64,000 bases of DNA from Mucor racemosus (GCA_027405735.1 JAPEHQ010000002.1:2046001-2110000), one strand, 5' to 3'. Positions 9,450-22,072 are shown, numbered from the stretch's first letter. The notes: generated by a model not told the origin, from the sequence alone. A program made the numbers and translations.

Positions 9450-10670
9450 TTAATAAATTGCCGAGTATTGAGGTACTTGATATGATTTGGGAACAAATCA
9501 TATACAATGAAATTTGTGGAATTGGGAATCTGTAATTGTATCATTTTTTGGATAAGATGTAGGATTGCTTATGTTTCATTATTGTTGCCAAGTGTTCCTG
9601 ATGAAGGTTCCTGATAGTCGCTGTTAATGCTAGTGGTTATGCATGACATTTAGTATGAGTTACTAAATGTCATGCCATGTTAGATTTCAATAGCTGTCCC
9701 TGGATTTCTACATCTGCGTAAACGTCTGATATATAATAAAGCATAAATACAACCTACAACGTTATTAGCCTAATAACGGGTTTAACTTGAAAAGCATAAT
9801 ATGATACAACCGGATTCAAAAAAAGCCCATAAAATCACAAATTTAAAGGATTTATATAATATAAAAGCACTACGGCCGACCTGTGGTGTACAAAATAATT
9901 TTGTTGTGTCCAGGTGGGCTACACACTATAGACTGATGAGTTGTTGCGCCCACTGAATAATGGCTAAAAAATAACACGATGCACATGGGCACAACAAAAA
10001 AAAACTGCACACGAGCATAATGATATGCTTGTATGTGTAGAATTATAGATTTTGTCCGTGTGCATGACATTAATCCTATGTGTGCATAATATTAGAATTG
10101 CCCATAAGCGTATAATTATTCTTATTTGTGCATAACGATAAAATCTGACCATGAACATAATGAGCTGATTGTTGATGTAGTAGAGCAGTACATTCAACAG
10201 CCAATATATTTACGACTATCATCATTTGTAAATATATCTGTAGCTGTAATATTTGCAGCAACAATGGTTTTTGCTCGGACATAAACTTAAATAGCACTTA
10301 CTGCTTAAATTTATACCGCAAGACAAATCTAACATTATACAGTAGATGTTACTTTATCACACATAAAATTTAAACAAATTAACCTTCTTTAAACTTACTA
10401 TTTTAGTTTACGATTGTCAGCTGTAAAAAAATTTGTTCTCAAGTATAGCTAGCTACGATAAAAACTATGGTTATTAGACAAGACATTAGATTATTCTTTT
10501 TTTTTTGTTTCTATGTCATTTGAAATTTTATCACTTTTCTGGAACATTTCTTGAGTTTGTAGCCAGTTCTAGCTTTTTATTGAGTAAATATAAATATCAT
10601 TGCCTTCATTCGATTTGATCTTGTAATCAAGAAATACATCTAATAGTACAATAGTAAATAATGATATTTG
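9450..10670 (+). repeat. Segment S1 of the large duplicated repeat
   Basis: Reverse-complement partner of about 38560-40100. Shared landmarks are the direct/inverted 'ATGACATTTAGTATGAGTTACTAAATGTCAT' area near 9640-9675, 'TACGGCCGACCTG' and the 'GTGTGCATGACATTAATCC' block. The partner has about 110 bp extra near 39065-39175. The segment is cut at 10670 by the LTR retrotransposon and resumes at 16922. Confidence 0.8.
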
Positions 10671-11101
10671 TGAAATGCCAAAGATTTAGAATAAATATTA
10701 TGGCAAGAAAAAATGTATAATTTAATAAAGGAACTTGTTAAATTAAATCACACACAAAAACTGAAGAGAATCTTTATTTAATATCAATAATTTGTCCTAT
10801 TTATATACAAATTCTATATTACAATTATCTGTAAGATCAGCTTTGGATCGATTATATCTTTCTGACATTCCATTGTCAGGTCATTTTATGTACATTAGTA
10901 ACACAGCACATTTAAGTTCAGCTTATTTTATATAACTAAATCCAACAAGTGAATATGTCTCACATATCCAGCTTCCCGGATCTTGCTTTAGAAAATAAGA
11001 ACAATCGAGAATGTTATCATAGATCAGTTAGCTGACTTCTTGAAACTAAGGATTACAAATCAAAAGGTTCATTATCTTACGATTAACCGGTGGATGCAAC
11101 A
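10671..11101 (-). repeat. 3' LTR of element I
   Basis: 431 bp, matching 16491-16921 without a difference seen by eye. Confidence 0.95.
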
Positions 11102-11315
11102 TAGCCCTCTCCCAGATTATGACACCTTTTTAGATTAATCCTTAAAGTCATTAAAGATAACAACGACATAACAATATGTTACTATTTTTAGACCATGTAT
11201 ATACAAATGTTTGTAAAGTAGAAGTTAGTCAGTAAAAACCTCTTAAAAACCTATTCAGTAGGAAAAATCTATATACAATGAGGAAAAGACTCTGTTACTA
11301 CTTTACTTTTAGCCT

Positions 11316-14300
11316 TTAAGACCTTCGTTTTCCACCACGCTTCTTGCGAATAGCAGAATTTCTTAAATTAACTGATTTAGGAGCTGAGCGACGTTTACCT
11401 GTAACCTTTGCACCATTTCTTCTACCCCAATACAATTCAATATGTCTGGTAGAATTAAAGTTTTCAACAGGTTCCCAAGTATCTTCATTAGGGTTATCAA
11501 AGCCCTTCCATCGTACAAGATACAAATAATTACCAGGCTTACCCTTATGATCAATTACAGCCTGAATCTCAAAATGTTGTTTTGAAAACTCATCGACCGT
11601 AGTTGGCTCAGGGTTTGCAGCAGCTTTGTAATTAATATGATGAGTAGGTACATCTCTACTAAGTAATGCACCAGTTCTATCTGCTAGTACATAAGATCCT
11701 TTATCAGTTATATTGTGAATCAAGTAAGGGCCTTCATAGCGCTCATCTAGTTTGTTTTGTCGATTCACATTCTTGATCATTACTTTGCTACCAATTGGAT
11801 AGTGCTCAGTAACAATCTTGTGTCTCTTTGCAAACTTTGCATGATCCTTTTCTTGAGTCTCTACTATACGTTTAGAGATAGCCGGAATGAGAACATCTTG
11901 TACAAACTGGTATCGTTCGTTTATTAATTTTTTATCGGCTTTTTCCAAACTTAAAGTAGGTTCCACCTTTGAATAATCTTCAAGCCCATTAGGCTGGCGA
12001 TTAAATAAAAGTGTATAGGGTCGAGATTTATGCAACCTTGCATATTTAGTATTAATACAGTAATTAACCCATGGAACATAATGTTCCCATTGATCTCGTT
12101 TACCATTTAACAGCTTTATGGTTGTTGTCTTAACAAGCTTTATATAGCTTTCCGCCGTAGCGTTGCCTAAGGGATTATAAGCAAGAGACAATCGTTTGTC
12201 GATACCACTGATCTCCATCATAGTATCAACAACTTCATTGACCCACTCACTTCCTCGATCGGACGTTAAATGTTTAGGCCATCCAAACAAACTGAAAATT
12301 TGTAGTAATTCTCTAGCAATTGTGGTAGCATGTTTATCAGGTATACATCTTACAATTGTAAATCTTGTAAAATAATCTGTTAATACGAACAGAAAATTAC
12401 TACCAAATGAACTTGTAACACCCATGTCACCAAGATCCATGCACCAATGGTCAAGAGGCAAATCAGCCTTAGTACTACGAAAAGGGTGATATCCTTCTCT
12501 CGCAATGTTGTATTTATTACATTCAATGCATTCGGACAATATTCTTTCAATATCTTTTCTAATGTTTTTCCAATGAAACCCTTCTTTATGAATTGCAAGC
12601 TCGACATGCTTAATTCCATAATGACCAAGTAAATGTTGAGATATAATCATATTATCTCTTTCACTAGGAGGGGGGGTCATATAATCTGCAAATTTAAGTG
12701 TACGTACAATAAGTTCTCTTCGCTTTTTCGAGACAGAGGCTGATGTAGTACCATCTTTCACTAAAGTGGCTTTTACCGCTACATGCTTATCTATATCACC
12801 GAAAGACTTATTTCGTGCTACCTTACTAATTTTAACAGAACGTTTCATTGAAGTAGAAGGCGTTCTCACTTTCAATTTAGAACCCTTTCTCTTTCGTTTA
12901 TTACTTTCACCTCCATCAGCATAATACCTGCCCCCCAGAAGATGTCGTGCAGAAGCATCTGCATCACCATCTTCATACAGTCTCGATAAAGCGTCAGGAA
13001 TGACGTTGAGAACACCAGGTAGATGAACAATGTCAAAAATATACGAAAAGATAGTCTCCCACCAACCCAACATCAGTGCATTCGGCACTTCTTGAGTATT
13101 CAAATAGATCAAACTCTTATGATCTGTATGTAAGGTAAATTCTCTCATGTACAGAAAACGATGAAACTTTACCAAGGAATAACAAATTCCCAATAGTTCC
13201 CTTTTTGTTGTACTATAATTTCTCTCTGAAACTGACAGTTTTCGAGAAACGAGACCTACATACCGAATTTCACCATCTATTACTTGATAAAGAATAGATC
13301 CAATTGCAGTCAACGATGCATCCGTGGCCAAATGAAATCGTACAGTAAAATCAGGTGGAGACAGCATTAATGCCTGTGTGAGGGCATTCTTAAGGTTTGC
13401 TACAGCTTTATCATGAGATTCTTTCCAAACAGGTGCTAAATCTTTATATTGTTTCAAGTTATCAAGATCTTGCGTAAGACGCGAATAGCACGGAATAGAA
13501 GCTCGAAAGTAGGACATCAAACCCAAGAATGAAGCTAATTGACGACCAGTCTTAATAGCAGGCCATTGAGCAATGTTAGTTAATTTTCTACCATCAGGCA
13601 TCAATTTACCACTAATCACGCTCCAACCAAGTAAATGGATACTCTTTTGCCCGAAAACTACTTTTTCTGGGTTTAGTACCAAATTGGCCTTTGTCAAACG
13701 ACGAATTACTTCAGCAACCAACTCAAAGTGATCTGCTAACGATCCATTACTACTCAGGACAATATCATCGACGTAACACACAGCTGACCAACACTTATCA
13801 GTCGGAAAGACAGATGGAGAAGACGAAGAAGTATTCAGATCCGAGAGCAATGTTTGTAGTGTACGAACTACTACTGATCCGACATGCCGAATACCATAAG
13901 CAGCCTTCCTATGGGTATATTGCACGTTGGAAAAGGGACAAGTAAATGAAACCTTGTGGGCCTGTTGGCTGTCAAGGCCAAAACTTGTGAAGCACGCATG
14001 GATATCCAGGCAAGTATGAATCATTTTGGTACCAATATTCTGGTGAATTGTAGAAATTAATGGCAATTGTTGCTTATCATCAACTTCCAAGATGGCATTG
14101 AGTTTACGAACATCACATACCACTCGAGGTTTAGACATAGAATAATTTCCATCAGCATCTTTTTTCTTCACCACCAACAATGGATGATTAAATCGAGTAT
14201 GACTAGCAGAACGACCAATTACACCCTCATCAAGCCAAACTTGAATTTGTTTACCTACAGCATCTCTGTAAGCTTCGGGTAACGGATACTGTGCTCGCCA

Positions 14301-16424
14301 TGCAACGCAACCTGGCTTAGTATCAAGTTTAATAATCGAATCTGGCAAATTACACTGAGTATTTTTCATATCAATTTGAGAATTTTGGTCTAACAATTCA
14401 TTTAGCAATAAAAGAAAAGGCTCTCTTTCCTTCTCATCACCAAAAGGATGTACATTAGGTTCAATAGAATCATCAATAGGACTAGGAATACGTGGGCCAG
14501 TCTGAAAACCATGTTGGCTAACAAGACCAGTAATTGCAATTCCAAGTTTAGACAAGATATCCATTCCAAGTAAGACATGCACATTTTCTTCAGAATAAAA
14601 TGAAAATATTTCAAAAATATGATTTTTATTATATTTGTTATAGCTAACACTTAAATCGACCGTACCCTCTCTCGGGACAGTAGTTACTTCATGAGCAAGC
14701 TGAACGACGCTATTATCATCACTTGCTTTAAACGTACCCAGAGAACTCCCTCCTAAAAATTGAAAGAATTCGTTAGTAATGCAACTAAATGTAGCTCCTG
14801 TATCAACTAAGCCGAAACAAATCACATTTTGAACCACAATTGGAACACAAATTGAATTGGTACGCATAGAAGGAGGAGCACTAAATACAGCGTCAAACTT
14901 ACATTCTTGAGCAGCCATATTCTGCATAACATCAATGTTGTCTTCCACAGAGACATTCGACATTTCAGCAACCAAAGTTGCCTGGGCACGATCACGAAGA
15001 TCATTATCATCGTTGATACCATCATCATCACAATCCATGACAGCATCCACGGCAACGTCATCAGACGCAACAGCATCACCTTCCTTAATAACATCATTAT
15101 CACTGGAAGAGGGAACAGGAGCAACAACAGCAGAAGAAGAAGACTTTTGATTGTCTACAGCATGATCCACACGGGCAGACAATAAAGCGGCATCCACAGC
15201 AGCCTTGACTGATTGACGCTTGGACATACTACGGACCACCTTGTTACCATTACTATTCGAAGGAACAGTACGAACAGCAGTATCACAGCTGTGGCCACGA
15301 CCAAAGTGCAAATTACAATCTTTGCAAGTACGTTCAGCAATGTGTTCTTGCATTGTCTTACCAAACTTAGAAACAAATTTGGCAGCTTGTCCAGACGAAC
15401 CAGAAGAACTTGAATGCCTAGAAGAACCAGCACGAGCAGCACCAGAAAACCCAGAAGCATATTTAGATTTCTTGGCTTCTGAAGAAGCAGAAACAAAAGC
15501 ACCATCAGGAAAAGAACGCTTCTTTCCATTGCTAGAACTAGACTCCTTCTTATCAACAGCATTGTCGATACGACGAGCAACAGCAGAGACATAGTCTAAG
15601 TCATAGAACGAAGACTCGGGGGCTTGACTCATAGCCACCATAATGAGTCGAGAAACAGATTCCGGGAAAGCATCAAAGAATACTTTTGCCACAATAAAAC
15701 GATCAGTTACTTCAGACTTAGCCTTCAACGTCTTGAATCGCTCCAAGAAGTTGTCAACAGATTCGTTTCCCAGTTTAGCGCACCCAAGAAACTCTCTGAT
15801 TCTTTCGAACCTGAGTTGTTCCTTAGGCACACCATACCGTCCAGTGATGGAAGCTTTTAGCTTGATCCAAGAAACCTTAGATCCGGCAGCTAAAATATAC
15901 TCATTCAGCCAATCACGAAGATCATTGCTCAAGCAACGAGGCAACAGACGGAACCAATGTTTGTCGAAATTAAGTGTATGACTACTCAATACATCTTCAA
16001 ACCAACGAAGGCATTCTTCGATATCAGCAAAGACCTCCTTCTTGTCATCTCTAACAGCACCAATCCATTGAAATAGAGGCAAACCACTAGGAACCACTGA
16101 ACCAGAAGCAGAAAAATTTTGACCTTCATTGGACGAATCAGAAGACGAGTTATTGACCAAAGATACAACCTCCTCCAAGGCTTGCAAATCCGACTTCTTT
16201 TGTTTCAATGAAAGGAGCAAGGGATCAACCTCTTCACGGGGCTTGTTACCAGCAGTAGCAATACGAATACCAAGAGCAAGAACATCCTGACGAAGTTGCT
16301 GAAGAGCAACCTCAAACGAAGCTTCTTGATCAACACCACCAATCAAGGAAGAACCAGAAACATCATCAATTTCCATAGAAGAGGAAGCATTGATAGGAGA
16401 AGCAGCAGGACCGGATGTAGACAT
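11316..16424 (-). CDS. Gag-Pol polyprotein of element I (chromodomain Ty3)
   Basis: One uninterrupted frame of 1702 aa, with gag and pol fused. Order: Ser/Asp-rich Gag with capsid-like region (about 110-290); zinc knuckle variant C-x2-C-x7-H-x-C (about 365-378) of the 'GHxC' form seen in plant chromoviruses; aspartic protease LVDTGA (about 540); reverse transcriptase with YVDD (about 883); RNase H with 'ATDAS', 'KRELL' and 'HTDHK'; integrase HHCC zinc domain (H..H..CIEC) and DD35E core (MDLGD about 1329, SDRG about 1387, AES about 1424); C-terminal chromodomain ('YLVRWKGF', 'DTWEP') with Phe, Trp and Phe at the cage positions. The chromodomain is known to steer integration to methylated-histone chromatin. 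No stop or missing catalytic residue is seen, so it appears competent. Confidence 0.96.
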   Translation of the reverse strand: MSTSGPAASPINASSSMEIDDVSGSSLIGGVDQEASFEVALQQLRQDVLALGIRIATAGNKPREEVDPLLLSLKQKKSDLQALEEVVSLVNNSSSDSSNEGQNFSASGSVVPSGLPLFQWIGAVRDDKKEVFADIEECLRWFEDVLSSHTLNFDKHWFRLLPRCLSNDLRDWLNEYILAAGSKVSWIKLKASITGRYGVPKEQLRFERIREFLGCAKLGNESVDNFLERFKTLKAKSEVTDRFIVAKVFFDAFPESVSRLIMVAMSQAPESSFYDLDYVSAVARRIDNAVDKKESSSSNGKKRSFPDGAFVSASSEAKKSKYASGFSGAARAGSSRHSSSSGSSGQAAKFVSKFGKTMQEHIAERTCKDCNLHFGRGHSCDTAVRTVPSNSNGNKVVRSMSKRQSVKAAVDAALLSARVDHAVDNQKSSSSAVVAPVPSSSDNDVIKEGDAVASDDVAVDAVMDCDDDGINDDNDLRDRAQATLVAEMSNVSVEDNIDVMQNMAAQECKFDAVFSAPPSMRTNSICVPIVVQNVICFGLVDTGATFSCITNEFFQFLGGSSLGTFKASDDNSVVQLAHEVTTVPREGTVDLSVSYNKYNKNHIFEIFSFYSEENVHVLLGMDILSKLGIAITGLVSQHGFQTGPRIPSPIDDSIEPNVHPFGDEKEREPFLLLLNELLDQNSQIDMKNTQCNLPDSIIKLDTKPGCVAWRAQYPLPEAYRDAVGKQIQVWLDEGVIGRSASHTRFNHPLLVVKKKDADGNYSMSKPRVVCDVRKLNAILEVDDKQQLPLISTIHQNIGTKMIHTCLDIHACFTSFGLDSQQAHKVSFTCPFSNVQYTHRKAAYGIRHVGSVVVRTLQTLLSDLNTSSSSPSVFPTDKCWSAVCYVDDIVLSSNGSLADHFELVAEVIRRLTKANLVLNPEKVVFGQKSIHLLGWSVISGKLMPDGRKLTNIAQWPAIKTGRQLASFLGLMSYFRASIPCYSRLTQDLDNLKQYKDLAPVWKESHDKAVANLKNALTQALMLSPPDFTVRFHLATDASLTAIGSILYQVIDGEIRYVGLVSRKLSVSERNYSTTKRELLGICYSLVKFHRFLYMREFTLHTDHKSLIYLNTQEVPNALMLGWWETIFSYIFDIVHLPGVLNVIPDALSRLYEDGDADASARHLLGGRYYADGGESNKRKRKGSKLKVRTPSTSMKRSVKISKVARNKSFGDIDKHVAVKATLVKDGTTSASVSKKRRELIVRTLKFADYMTPPPSERDNMIISQHLLGHYGIKHVELAIHKEGFHWKNIRKDIERILSECIECNKYNIAREGYHPFRSTKADLPLDHWCMDLGDMGVTSSFGSNFLFVLTDYFTRFTIVRCIPDKHATTIARELLQIFSLFGWPKHLTSDRGSEWVNEVVDTMMEISGIDKRLSLAYNPLGNATAESYIKLVKTTTIKLLNGKRDQWEHYVPWVNYCINTKYARLHKSRPYTLLFNRQPNGLEDYSKVEPTLSLEKADKKLINERYQFVQDVLIPAISKRIVETQEKDHAKFAKRHKIVTEHYPIGSKVMIKNVNRQNKLDERYEGPYLIHNITDKGSYVLADRTGALLSRDVPTHHINYKAAANPEPTTVDEFSKQHFEIQAVIDHKGKPGNYLYLVRWKGFDNPNEDTWEPVENFNSTRHIELYWGRRNGAKVTGKRRSAPKSVNLRNSAIRKKRGGKRRS

Positions 16425-16490
16425 GACCAGGTTACGTAAGTATCAAGATAAAGATAATCAAAAAGATTTGGATTATAGGATTTAAAAAAA

Positions 16491-16921
16491 TGAAATGCCA
16501 AAGATTTAGAATAAATATTATGGCAAGAAAAAATGTATAATTTAATAAAGGAACTTGTTAAATTAAATCACACACAAAAACTGAAGAGAATCTTTATTTA
16601 ATATCAATAATTTGTCCTATTTATATACAAATTCTATATTACAATTATCTGTAAGATCAGCTTTGGATCGATTATATCTTTCTGACATTCCATTGTCAGG
16701 TCATTTTATGTACATTAGTAACACAGCACATTTAAGTTCAGCTTATTTTATATAACTAAATCCAACAAGTGAATATGTCTCACATATCCAGCTTCCCGGA
16801 TCTTGCTTTAGAAAATAAGAACAATCGAGAATGTTATCATAGATCAGTTAGCTGACTTCTTGAAACTAAGGATTACAAATCAAAAGGTTCATTATCTTAC
16901 GATTAACCGGTGGATGCAACA
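16491..16921 (-). repeat. 5' LTR of element I
   Basis: 431 bp; carries the promoter. A 66-bp leader separates it from the gag-pol ATG at 16424. Confidence 0.95.
16746..16755 (-). promoter_or_regulatory. TATA box in the element I LTR
   Basis: TTATATAAAA on the minus strand in the middle of the 5' LTR, a plausible Pol II start for the genomic transcript. Confidence 0.5.
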
Positions 16922-18690
16922 ATTTGATCTTAGAATACAGTTAAATGAAAACATTAGTCTCTAATATAACGACTCCAACCTATATTAAAAACATTAGTCC
17001 CTTATGTTAGCATGCGTATTCATATAAAAGAAAAGAATACCAGTTCGATAGACTGATATGCCTTATCAAACGGTAAATAATATCCTTGGAATATGAAAAC
17101 AAAAAAAGAGAAACAACACACGTAGAAAAGGATTTTCAAGGCTTTACATTATTTAGCGCAATTAAAACCCTGTTAAATTGCACATTTCAGCCAATATAAA
17201 AGCAGCATTACAGCTCATCAACCCATAAACTAAACAAAATTAGGCAATATTTGTTATCATAGAGACATTTATTTCCTACCAGAAAAACCGCCTGTCATAT
17301 CATAGATTTATTAAAAAATTGCAAAAGCGAGCCCGTAGAGCAACGCCGTAATTGAGCATAACAAGATTGAACGGCTAAGTCTCTTATACTATGATATTTC
17401 CAAGTTTTAAATAAAGGGTATTTTTTTTTTGTTCAACTTTTCTTGAATTTAACCACGTACAATCTGAAAATTCAGTTTCTGTAGCGGACATTTTCGGGAC
17501 TCATTTTATCCTTACTAACACTCATGATTTTGATCAAAAAACAGAAAAATCAAATTTTGATACCAAAATAAACGTTTAAATATACTACATTGTGAGAGAA
17601 AATTGTAGCCATTACTAATACGCATTTTATAAAAGCTTAATATTAAATGTTAAGTAACGAAACTTTGTACTTTTGGCCCAAAAACGGTTTTCTGATTAAA
17701 GGATTTTCATGTAATATTTTGTAATAAAAATGTTTGATATTTTTTATTGAGCAAATAGAGCACTAAACTTTGCATATGTGTATATTTTTTGTTTTTATAA
17801 TTGGTAGTATAATTAACTCTAGATTTGCAAAATCAGAAAAAAAAAATTAAAAAATGTCAAAATTGACGATCTGGACAAAAATAATTTTCTAAATTAATAT
17901 TCCGCTTATAAGCCTTGTAAGTCTTAAAAATAAGAGATTTTATAATACTTGTGAACTTTTTCAAGAATTTATGATGCTGTTTCACTTGGTTCAAGTTAAT
18001 TACTGTAAATCTTTATACATGTTAATATTGTGTGATAGTTTATTTGATGATAATATAGCCTTACTTTATAATTATTGCGCTAGAGGTGATTTACATGAAG
18101 TTTTAGTCTTATCTCTCCATTATCATAAACATAAATATAAACATGGCCATCACTGGAACCTATTGCCGCTTTCTTACCCTCTTTGTTTCAAACCAATTGA
18201 TTCAAGCAATGCTTTATTACTAGAAACAACTTAAGCACTTACAAATGGTTTCTCAACATTTGCATTTAGATTCCATAAATTAAATTGACTAATTTCATCT
18301 ACAGTAGTATCGAATGTATTATCAGCCCCCCTTCTTATGATAAATGTCAATATAAAATCAGAAACAGGTCCCATTGTCATTATTATAAGCTGTGATAAAA
18401 AGCTTGATTTTTAATAATGCAGTAATTAAATAAAAAACAAGATGATATTAATAGCATATGGTGAATATTTAACTTCTAAGTAAGTTTGATAAAGTATGCT
18501 TTTAAACCCTTTTTAAAATCCTGAGGCAAATACAAGATCTTGGTCCTGTAATTTCTACCCATCAAAATGTTGCGGTTTTCACTACACAATGAATGCACCT
18601 TTTATCTATCTTGATGTCGATGTACATTGGGTATCAGTTTTTTATTAGTAGCATTTTCTCTGATTCATTAGTATTCAGTTATATTGAACA
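16922..18690 (+). repeat. S2, R1 and dynein fragment, copy 2
   Basis: Continues the host repeat after element I: S2 (16922-17240, partner 38210-38560 reversed), R1 (17240-17940), then the dynein fragment and its 3' tail. It reads through the ATTTT site that is split in copy 1. Confidence 0.85.
18115..18400 (-). pseudogene. Dynein intermediate chain WD40 fragment, copy 2
   Basis: Same two blades as copy 1 on the minus strand, with only three hexamer units (one degenerate) in the HVYVYDIG strand. The frame is broken. Confidence 0.65.
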
Positions 18691-20480
18691 ATGATTTGTA
18701 GCATTGCCAAAAAAAATAAACAATTCAAGAGTTTTCTGCACATCAGATTATGCAATTTAGTAGCAATAATTGCATTTAACTATGCTTTTTGAACCTATTT
18801 ATGTTAATCAGAATAATTAGTACTTTCATTCTTCAAAAGTAAGCTTTGCTTTATACAGCACATTTACATTCACTCATTCAGTAAATGACATTGCATTTAT
18901 TATCCGTTATATCAATCAACCAATTTTATCTTAATTCAATACGTTTGACAATTGAATGCCTAAATTACACTTGATCCACCAGGTATAGCCACAAAAAAAT
19001 CTCGTATAGGTCGACGAAGCATCACAATTTAAATCATTTTTTTGTGTTCATAGATCTCAGCTCTCTCACACATTCATATATCTCTGCATGAACCATATTT
19101 CTGTCTGTTCAATTTAACTGAAATATATTGAACGGCAACATCGTACTTACTTGATAAAACGCCTTACTTTATTGCGAGTCAACACAACTAATTTGATGCT
19201 AGTTTAGCATCAGCATTTGAATCAAATAAATTTGAGATTAGATGACCCCTTTTACTAATAGTTTTGCATACCATGAGCTAATAATGGACCGTTATTATAG
19301 ATACGCTAAACAAGGATGGTGAGTTAACTCTAATGGACGAAAGAATCAATTAGCAGTATAAAAAAATATTAAAATCAAATAAATATAGCAATTGAATGAG
19401 CAAAAGATTATAAACCACGTAAATTGGTATAATTAAATTGTTTTAAGCGTTTTGAACTAAATACGTCTTTACTTTTGGCCTATAAAAATTAATTTATTAG
19501 TAAAATCAATTAACAATAAGTAATGATTACGGTGGTATACCTTTAATACTTGGTAGTGGTATGCAAGAAAACATCTCGTTTTCCTCATCTTGGCAGTTGG
19601 TGGCCAATGAATAGAGACACATATTTTTTAGAAACAAAATAGATTAACAAGAGTTTATTCATTCATTCAAATCAAATCAATGCTATACATACTTTTATAG
19701 TCACTAATTTTTCTGCTGGTAGATGTCGACTTTCACAAAAAAAGCATTGATTATAACGTAGATGATGGAACAAAATGACTAAGTCTTGGATGCTTTTTTT
19801 TTGTTGGAGAAAAATATTATGAGCCCTAACATTAACAGTTCATAATTTATTTCCAAATTAACAATAGGAAGAAACATCATTTACTTGTACCTGTTGCTTG
19901 ATTTCAGTTTATGGAAAAAATTGGTCTTTTTGTTGTAATTTTAAACATAAATAAAAGAGCTGAGGAAAGAGTGAGGAAGAAAAAAGAAAAGTAATCCTAA
20001 ATCAGTCGACTTTGTGCGTTACAAACAGAAACTTACAAAGGTATAAGTACTTTTAGTGTTGTCAAATACGATGTTGTCGTTGTTCCCATTTGGTCCCCAA
20101 AAAAAGAACATGGGCAGAACTCTTTCAAACCCCAAATTTCAAATTAATACATCTCGTCAATAAGGCAATTCTGTGGAATCAGAAATCAGAGTAACTCACA
20201 TCTGCTTTAAATCGTTCAAACTATCTTCGTTATTAATTATATTATGACTGATATACTTTAGTAAATTGATTAAAAAGCCTTGATCTCATTGCTCTGCCCA
20301 TCTGGGCTGCCTGATCTGCACAAAATTTTTTATTCTGCCCATCCGTCCAGATCATCATTATGCCCATGGGAAGCATAGTTTGACCGTAGTGTTTGTATAA
20401 TTTAACATAATTTTCTACACATTCCACCTTGCTTGGTATTGTAGATGGAGCCAGCTAATCTGATTTATGAAATTTTATAA
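18691..20480. other. Spacer between repeat copies, no gene supported
   Basis: AT-rich. A 61-codon minus-strand frame at 20242-20427 has mixed composition (MWTDGQNKKF..GRAMRSRLF) that is not just AT noise, but I recognise no family and see no exon to join it to. Confidence 0.35.
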
Positions 20481-21130
20481 TAATAATACACTTGAATCGA
20501 ATGGGTACAGCATCATCGTAGATTCTTGAAAAAGTTCTCAAATATCATGAAATCTCTTATTTTTAAGACTTACAAAGCTTATAAGCGGAATATTAATTTC
20601 AAAAATTATTCTTGTCCAGATCATCAATTTTGACATTTTTTAATTTTTTTTTTCTGATTTTGTAAATCTAGAGTTAATTATACTACCAATTATAAAAACA
20701 AAAAATATACACATATGCAAAGTTTAGTGCTCTATTTGCTCAATAAAAAATAATAAACATTTTTATTGCAAAATATTACATGAAAATCCTTTAATCAGAA
20801 AACCGTTTTTGGGCCAAAAGTACAAAGTTTCGTTACTTAATATTTAATATTAAGCTTTTATAAAATGCGTATTAGCTATGGCTACAATTTTCTCTCACAT
20901 TGTAGTATATTTAAACGTTTATTTTGGTATCAAAATTTGATTTTTCTGTTTTTTGATCAAAATCATGAGTGTTAGTAAGGATAAAATGAGTCCCGAAAAT
21001 GTCCGCTACAAAGTCTGAATTTTCAGACCGCTCATGGTCAAATGCAAAAAAAAAACAAAAAAAAAACTTTTTTATTTAAAATATGAATATATCGTAGTAT
21101 AAGAGAGTTAGTAGTTCAATCTCGTTACGC
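20481..21130 (-). repeat. R1 repeat, copy 3 (truncated, inverted)
   Basis: Reverse complement of 17270-17990. It starts within the 'GGGTACAGCATC..GATTCTTGAAAAAGTTCTC' junction and lacks the dynein part. Confidence 0.85.
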
Positions 21131-21224
21131 TCACTTACGGTATCGCCCTATGAGCCTTTTTTTTTATGTTGCAATTTGTCGTATATAATAGCTTTTTAAT
21201 CTCGCTACGCTTGTTTTTACTATA

Positions 21225-21790
21225 ACCGTTGATATTTCCACGAAAAATTAATATTTTGAAAAAAACTGAATTGCATTCAAGAGAATTCAAAGAGGTTAAT
21301 GACATGAATGTGAAACAATTGCTGTTTAATTTAGTGGATATTTTGAAATCCATCGCAGAAATGTCAAAAAAATGAAAAAAAAATAAAAGTACTCAGAATT
21401 TTTTCAAACTGAAATATGTTATAGAGCGCTTTAAAACAAGTAAGTTTTGTTATTAAAAACCATTAGTATAGCTTAATTTTTTGAAGAGATATGAAGGCTC
21501 GAAGTTTTCAATAATTACCAGTGAAATACGTGTAAAAATCTGAAGCATTAGCACTGAACAATTTATACTAACTGCAAAAAATAGGATATTTCCGGATACT
21601 TATTTTTGGATTAAAGTTGAGCATCTCAGGTACATTGGCATATAATTCTTTCTTGGTGTTATTTAGTGAAAAAAAAAGTAAGGTAGGGATAAAAGGTGAG
21701 ACCCAGTTTTCAAGGAAAAAGCAGTGAATTTTACTTGTTTTTGAGCCTTTCGTGAGATATAGAATAATTTTAAAAACAAATAGCATAATG
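21225..21790 (-). repeat. Repeat R2, copy 1
   Basis: Inverted relative to copies at 32430-32870 and 51780-52310. Its minus strand keeps an open frame over the best conserved part (FFLENWVS, FFSLN, LYANVPEM, SIRKYPI), also open in the other two copies. Confidence 0.8.
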
Positions 21791-22072
21791 GGACCAATTT
21801 ATATCTATTTAGCAGTGTCTAAGGTATATCCTAAAAAGTCTATAGCATGAGGCTAGTTATTAGAAAAAGTGAGGCGCTCCGATTTTGAAGATTGAGCAAT
21901 GATGTCCTATATAATCATGAGCAGATGTCATTGATGCCATTACAACAAAGCAAAATGAATTACGAAATGCTTCTAAAAGACGTCACTCTATATCGAGTCA
22001 AGTTAAATTATCATTCTTCCTTTCACAAGACTTGGACCAACTTACTTTTACTCAAACTAATACAAACCAAAA

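Larger units (their letters stand above)
10671..16921 (-). mobile_element. Full-length Ty3/chromovirus LTR retrotransposon, element I
   Basis: 6251 bp, 431-bp LTRs at 10671-11101 and 16491-16921 that I see as identical, TG..CA ends in coding orientation, and a 5-bp target duplication ATTTG at 10666-10670 and 16922-16926. The inverted paralogue near 38560 shows the empty site with one ATTTG. Next to the 3' LTR is a purine-rich tract GGGAGAGGG (minus strand, 11102-11115). Directly after the 5' LTR comes T7 instead of a TGG-type primer site. One long gag-pol frame is intact. The identical LTRs mean a very recent insertion. Confidence 0.97.

Noticed and set aside
9870..10297. Three staggered minus-strand frames of 66-77 codons
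   Set aside because: Within repeat S1, mutually overlapping in different frames, not preserved in the inverted copy.
14822..15860. Many overlapping frames on both strands in the element I gag
   Set aside because: They arise from the low-complexity Ser/Asp/Ala coding of gag; only the long minus-strand frame has domains.
20242..20427. 61-codon minus-strand frame of non-AT-like composition
   Set aside because: No family match, no splice partners, bounded by repeats; could be a remnant but cannot be supported.
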